DNA of 9,688 bases from Deltaproteobacteria bacterium (GTDB lineage: Bacteria > Desulfobacterota > Desulfuromonadia > Desulfuromonadales > BM103). The stretch is from assembly GCA_006226895.1 (NCBI GenBank), contig SBFN01000111.1, positions 1 through 9,688 on the forward strand, given 5' to 3'. The translations under genes and the position numbers were made by a program. Position 1 is the stretch's first letter; each line of letters opens with the position of its first letter. Of this stretch, positions 7,588 through 9,688 are shown in pieces. The notes under the pieces were generated by a model. It made no database searches. It was not told the DNA's origin and was given only the letters and a program-made list of their open reading frames with translations.

Positions 7588-7691
7588 GGTTGTAAAAAAT
7601 CCCATTTATTGGGTGTTTCACTCCCTGAAATATAGATTCATGCAAGCGAACAGGCCTTGCCAAAGAAATTGAACCCCAGACAAACAGAGAC

Positions 7692-7711
7692 TTTAAAAAT
7701 GGTGTTTTAAA
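7692..7711. repeat. AT-only stem-loop downstream of mutT
   Basis: Perfect 7-base arms TTTAAAA and TTTTAAA flank a 6-base loop, about 35 bases past the mutT stop. The stem has no GC pair and would be weak, so it is a poor terminator candidate. It is listed because it is the only symmetric element between mutT and the iclR upstream region. Confidence 0.2.
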
Positions 7712-7744
7712 ATAAGGGCAATCTGAGCAGAGGAAGCTTTTCTT

Positions 7745-8155
7745 CTAACAGGACAGGTCAACCAGGCGATCGATGATCGGTTGATCGGCAGGCAGGATCG
7801 AGAATTCCGGCAGTTCGCTTGGATATAGCCAGCGATGTTCCGCAACACCAAGATTCCGGATAGCCGACGTAAGCAGCCGACAGGAATAAGCGAGAATCAG
7901 GACAGGTCCCCATTCATAGCGGTGAAACACCACTTCAAAGATCTTAAGAATCTGAATTTCTGCGTCTAGCTCCTCACGAATCTCCCGACAAAGTGCTTCT
8001 TCGGGGCTTTCACCGGGGTCAACCTTGCCGCCAGGAAATTCCCACAAGCCAGGATGACGTTTATCATCCGGCCGTCTTGTAATAAGGACTTTTTCACCGT
8101 CAAAGATGACTGCAGCAGTCACCAGGAGAGGCATTTCAAAAGAAGCATCATGCAT
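7745..8155 (-). CDS. Nudix hydrolase, MutT type ((deoxy)nucleoside triphosphate pyrophosphohydrolase)
   Basis: A 136-residue single-domain Nudix protein, the usual size for MutT. The Nudix box starts at Gly43: GKVDPGE (43-49), seven residues, then REIREEL at 57-63. The catalytic R57-E58 and E61-E62 are all present; the later Gly of the consensus is Asp64. It is preceded by LITRRPDDKRHPGLWEFPGG (24-43), the segment typical of MutT/8-oxo-dGTP pyrophosphohydrolases, where it helps bind the purine. The expected job is hydrolysing oxidised dGTP (or another NTP) to the monophosphate, sparing DNA from mutation; the exact substrate is not certain from sequence. ATG 8155 and an internal ATG at residue 8 (MPLLVTAAVI) are both possible starts; neither has a good ribosome site, and many family members start close to the second. 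It is divergent from upp, and no confident promoter was found for it in the 177-base gap. Confidence 0.92.
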   Translation of the reverse strand: MHDASFEMPLLVTAAVIFDGEKVLITRRPDDKRHPGLWEFPGGKVDPGESPEEALCREIREELDAEIQILKIFEVVFHRYEWGPVLILAYSCRLLTSAIRNLGVAEHRWLYPSELPEFSILPADQPIIDRLVDLSC

Positions 8156-8274
8156 AGGCTAACGATAACAGAAAGAGGCATACAAAAGCTATCATCAAGG
8201 ACCGATCATTAATCTTCCATAGCCAGGGTAATTCGGGTCTCATTTCCTTGCCGAAGAAGAGTGATCGTGCTAAT

Positions 8275-8301
8275 TTGACATGTTTTTTTTGGCCCCATAA
8301 A
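8275..8301 (+). promoter_or_regulatory. Promoter of the upp-uraA operon
   Basis: A perfect TTGACA (8275-8280) is followed by CATAAA (8296-8301; 4 of 6) at a 15-base spacing, or TAAATC (8298-8303; 3 of 6) at 17 bases. The -35 box is strong and the -10 is poor. Either choice puts initiation near A8309 or A8311, only about 22-24 bases before the GTG start. Confidence 0.5.
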
Positions 8302-8313
8302 TCCCCTCATATA

Positions 8314-8320
8314 TTTTTTT
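8314..8320 (+). promoter_or_regulatory. Run of seven T in the predicted initially transcribed region of upp
   Basis: Seven consecutive T lie at about +4 to +12 relative to the predicted start, directly before the AAGGAG ribosome site. In E. coli the upp-uraA operon is controlled by UTP-sensitive reiterative transcription on a T tract in the same position. Here the same mechanism is possible but unproven, since the start site itself is predicted. Confidence 0.4.
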
Positions 8321-8326
8321 AAGGAG
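8321..8326 (+). promoter_or_regulatory. Ribosome binding site fixing the GTG start of upp
   Basis: AAGGAG precedes GTG 8333 by 6 bases. The resulting N-terminus matches Upp proteins in length and sequence, so the non-ATG start is secure. Confidence 0.85.
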
Positions 8327-8332
8327 ATCATC

Positions 8333-8959
8333 GTGTCCGTCTACGAAATCAAACATCCCCTGGTACGTCACAAACTCGGCCTCATGCGGGCAGACGCCAT
8401 CAGCACCAAGGATTTTCGCGAGCTTGCCTCGGAAATTGCCAGGCTGCTGACCTACGAAGCAACCAGCGACCTTGAGATGGAAAAAGAAACGATCAAAGGC
8501 TGGGCAGGACCGGTGTCCGTCGATACCATCAAGGGCAAGAAGATCACTGTTGTACCAATCCTACGCGCCGGTCTCGGCATGATGGACGGAGTTCTCGACC
8601 TGATTCCAAGCGCCCGCGTCAGTGTTGTTGGCCTCTATCGCAACGAAGAAACGCTCGAACCGGTTGCCTATTTCCAGAAGTTTACTCGGCACATTGAAGA
8701 CCGCACAGCCATGATTCTTGATCCGATGCTGGCAACCGGCGGCAGCTTGATCGCCACCATCGACATGCTCAAGGAAGCCGGCTGCAAGAGAATCAAGGGC
8801 CTCTTTTTGGTGGCGGCGCCCGAGGGGATTGCAAACCTACAGGAGAAACATCCGGATGTTGACATCTACGTAGCGGCAGTCGACGAAAAGTTGAATGAGG
8901 TCGGCTACATTATTCCAGGCCTCGGCGATGCCGGCGACAAAATCTTCGGTACCAAATAA
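8333..8959 (+). CDS. upp: Uracil phosphoribosyltransferase
   Basis: A 208-residue protein, exactly the usual length for Upp, which makes UMP and diphosphate from uracil and PRPP in the cytoplasm (pyrimidine salvage). The family landmarks are all visible: [17 protein letters not shown] at 3-19, [11 protein letters not shown] at 73-83, the PRPP-binding loop [11 protein letters not shown] at 129-139, and the uracil-binding C-terminal segment [17 protein letters not shown] at 191-207. It starts at GTG 8333. uraA follows after 18 bases, the classic salvage pair of uptake plus phosphoribosylation, so the two are very likely one operon. The leader is short and T-rich, which suggests control by pyrimidine nucleotide level. 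No defect is seen. Confidence 0.98.
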   Translation: MSVYEIKHPLVRHKLGLMRADAISTKDFRELASEIARLLTYEATSDLEMEKETIKGWAGPVSVDTIKGKKITVVPILRAGLGMMDGVLDLIPSARVSVVGLYRNEETLEPVAYFQKFTRHIEDRTAMILDPMLATGGSLIATIDMLKEAGCKRIKGLFLVAAPEGIANLQEKHPDVDIYVAAVDEKLNEVGYIIPGLGDAGDKIFGTK

Positions 8960-8977
8960 TCAGACAGAGGAGCAAAC

Positions 8978-9688
8978 ATGTCAGATAGCCAGCAACACTA
9001 CCGCATCAGTCTCAACCCGAAAGAAATAGTCATTGGTGCCCAGATGCTTTTTGTCGCATTTGGCGCACTGGTCCTGGTGCCCTTACTCACGGGCCTCAAC
9101 GCTAACGTTGCACTCTTTACAGCAGGTGTCGGAACCTTAATATTTCAGGTTGTAACCAGGGGAAAGGTTCCTGTCTTTCTAGCGTCAAGCTTTGCCTTTA
9201 TCGCGCCGATCATCTACGGTGTTCAACAATGGGGCATCCCCGGCACCATGTGTGGCCTGCTTGCCGCGGGTTTTCTTTACGTGATCATCAGTTTCAGCAT
9301 CCGTATCTTCGGCTCTGACATCCTCCATAAAATAAATCCTGCCACCGATTGTTACCGGTCCTGTCATCATGGTCATTGGGCTGGTCTTGGCACCGGTCGC
9401 CGTACACATGGCTTCAGGACGTACGGGAGATGGCTCGGCATGGCTGGTTCCGGAGCCAACGGCTTTCATCATTGCCGGGGTGGCTCTTGTGGTCACGATA
9501 CTTGTCTCACTTCTCGGCAGTGGTCTGTTTCGCCTGATCCCGATCCTTTGCGGCATCGTAGCCGGATACCTGGCAGCGTTGGTCCTCGATGCTACGGGAA
9601 CCTCGGCGGCAGTCCAGGCGAGCTTTGACCCGGGCACCCTGCAGAACTGGACCGGCCCCACCCTGATCTCCATGCAGAAGGTTTTCGA
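8978..9688 (+). pseudogene. uraA: Uracil permease (NCS2 family), frameshifted and cut by the right edge
   Basis: The gene begins at ATG 8978, 5 bases after AGAGGAG (8966-8972). The first 119 residues are plainly NCS2 uracil permease: QMLFVAFGALVLVPLLTGLN, VGTLIFQVVTRGKVPVFLAS and SFAFIAPI, the TM3 motif region. After LHKI (codon at 9332-9334) the frame turns to non-membrane sequence and ends at 9626-9628. Family sequence resumes in the +1 frame at 9339 with LPPIVTGPVIMVIGLVLAP, continues through AFIIAGVALVVTILVSLLG and FRLIPILCGIVAGYLAALVL, and is still open at base 9688. AAAT occurs twice in tandem at the joint (9330-9337). Removing one copy gives an unbroken LHKILPPIV, so a 4-base duplication explains the shift exactly. 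The substrate-binding Glu residues of the family lie further right and cannot be checked. As written, the gene would not make a working uracil transporter; a sequence error is the alternative. Confidence 0.88.
9330..9337 (+). repeat. Tandem AAAT duplication that shifts the uraA frame
   Basis: Two adjacent AAAT copies. With one copy the local codons read CAT AAA ATC CTG CCA (HKILP), as expected for an NCS2 permease; with two the frame moves by +1. Two copies are too few for a typical phase-variable tract. Confidence 0.7.

Noticed and set aside
7601..7613. CCCA/TGGG hairpin in the iclR-mutT gap
   Set aside because: Arms are only 4 bases and no T-run follows; expected by chance in a region of this size.
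8310..8315. TATATT as a -10 box for upp
   Set aside because: It matches 5 of 6 but lies 29 bases after TTGACA with no alternative -35 at the right distance, and would leave almost no leader before the ribosome site.
9330..9337. Phase-variable repeat tract in uraA
   Set aside because: Only two repeat units; phase-variable tetranucleotide tracts normally have many more, so a single duplication is the simpler reading.
1..9688. CRISPR arrays, insertion sequences, tRNA or rRNA genes, prophage or defence islands
   Set aside because: No regularly spaced repeats, transposase-like coding, cloverleaf sequence or phage-type genes were seen; every long frame is accounted for by the genes listed.

Overview
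The window looks like ordinary chromosomal sequence from a Gram-negative bacterium with moderate GC. My best guess is a deltaproteobacterium of the Desulfuromonadales (Geobacter/Pelobacter/Desulfuromonas group). The guess rests on gene content only: a YhdP/AsmA-type envelope protein beside a ubiE/menG-type quinone methyltransferase, a long cNMP-binding/CBS/DUF294 nucleotidyltransferase protein, and a upp-uraA pair. No phylogenetic test was possible.

Layout, left to right. (1) The 3' part of a large AsmA/YhdP-like gene on the + strand runs in from the left edge and stops at 2726. (2) A convergent ubiE/menG gene on the - strand stops at 2728, leaving one base between the two stop codons. (3) A divergent + strand EamA-type (DMT) transporter, 3694-4594, is broken by a frameshift near 4252. 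(4) On the - strand lie a 642-residue CNB-CBS-CBS-DUF294 protein (4623-6551), an IclR-family regulator (6702-7466) and a Nudix hydrolase of MutT type (7745-8155). (5) On the + strand, a uracil salvage operon begins: upp (8333-8959), then 18 bases later uraA (8978 to the right edge). The visible uraA reading frame is interrupted by a 4-base tandem duplication at 9330-9337.

How the genes relate. upp and uraA clearly work together: UraA imports uracil and Upp converts it to UMP. The start of this operon carries a perfect TTGACA box and a run of seven T just after the predicted transcription start. That arrangement resembles the UTP-sensitive T tract of the E. coli upp-uraA operon. IclR has a good sigma70-like promoter with an 11-base palindrome over its -35 box, which fits autoregulation. 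The DUF294 protein looks like an intracellular signalling protein; its CNB domain lacks the usual cAMP-contacting Glu and Arg. The other genes look like unrelated housekeeping neighbours.

No RNA gene, CRISPR array, insertion sequence, prophage or integration site was found. No intergenic stretch exceeds 300 bases; the largest are 3439-3693 and 7467-7744. I do not see a convincing new biological system. The points most worth a second look are the two frameshifted transporters, both explicable by short-repeat slippage, the upp leader, and the atypical CNB domain.
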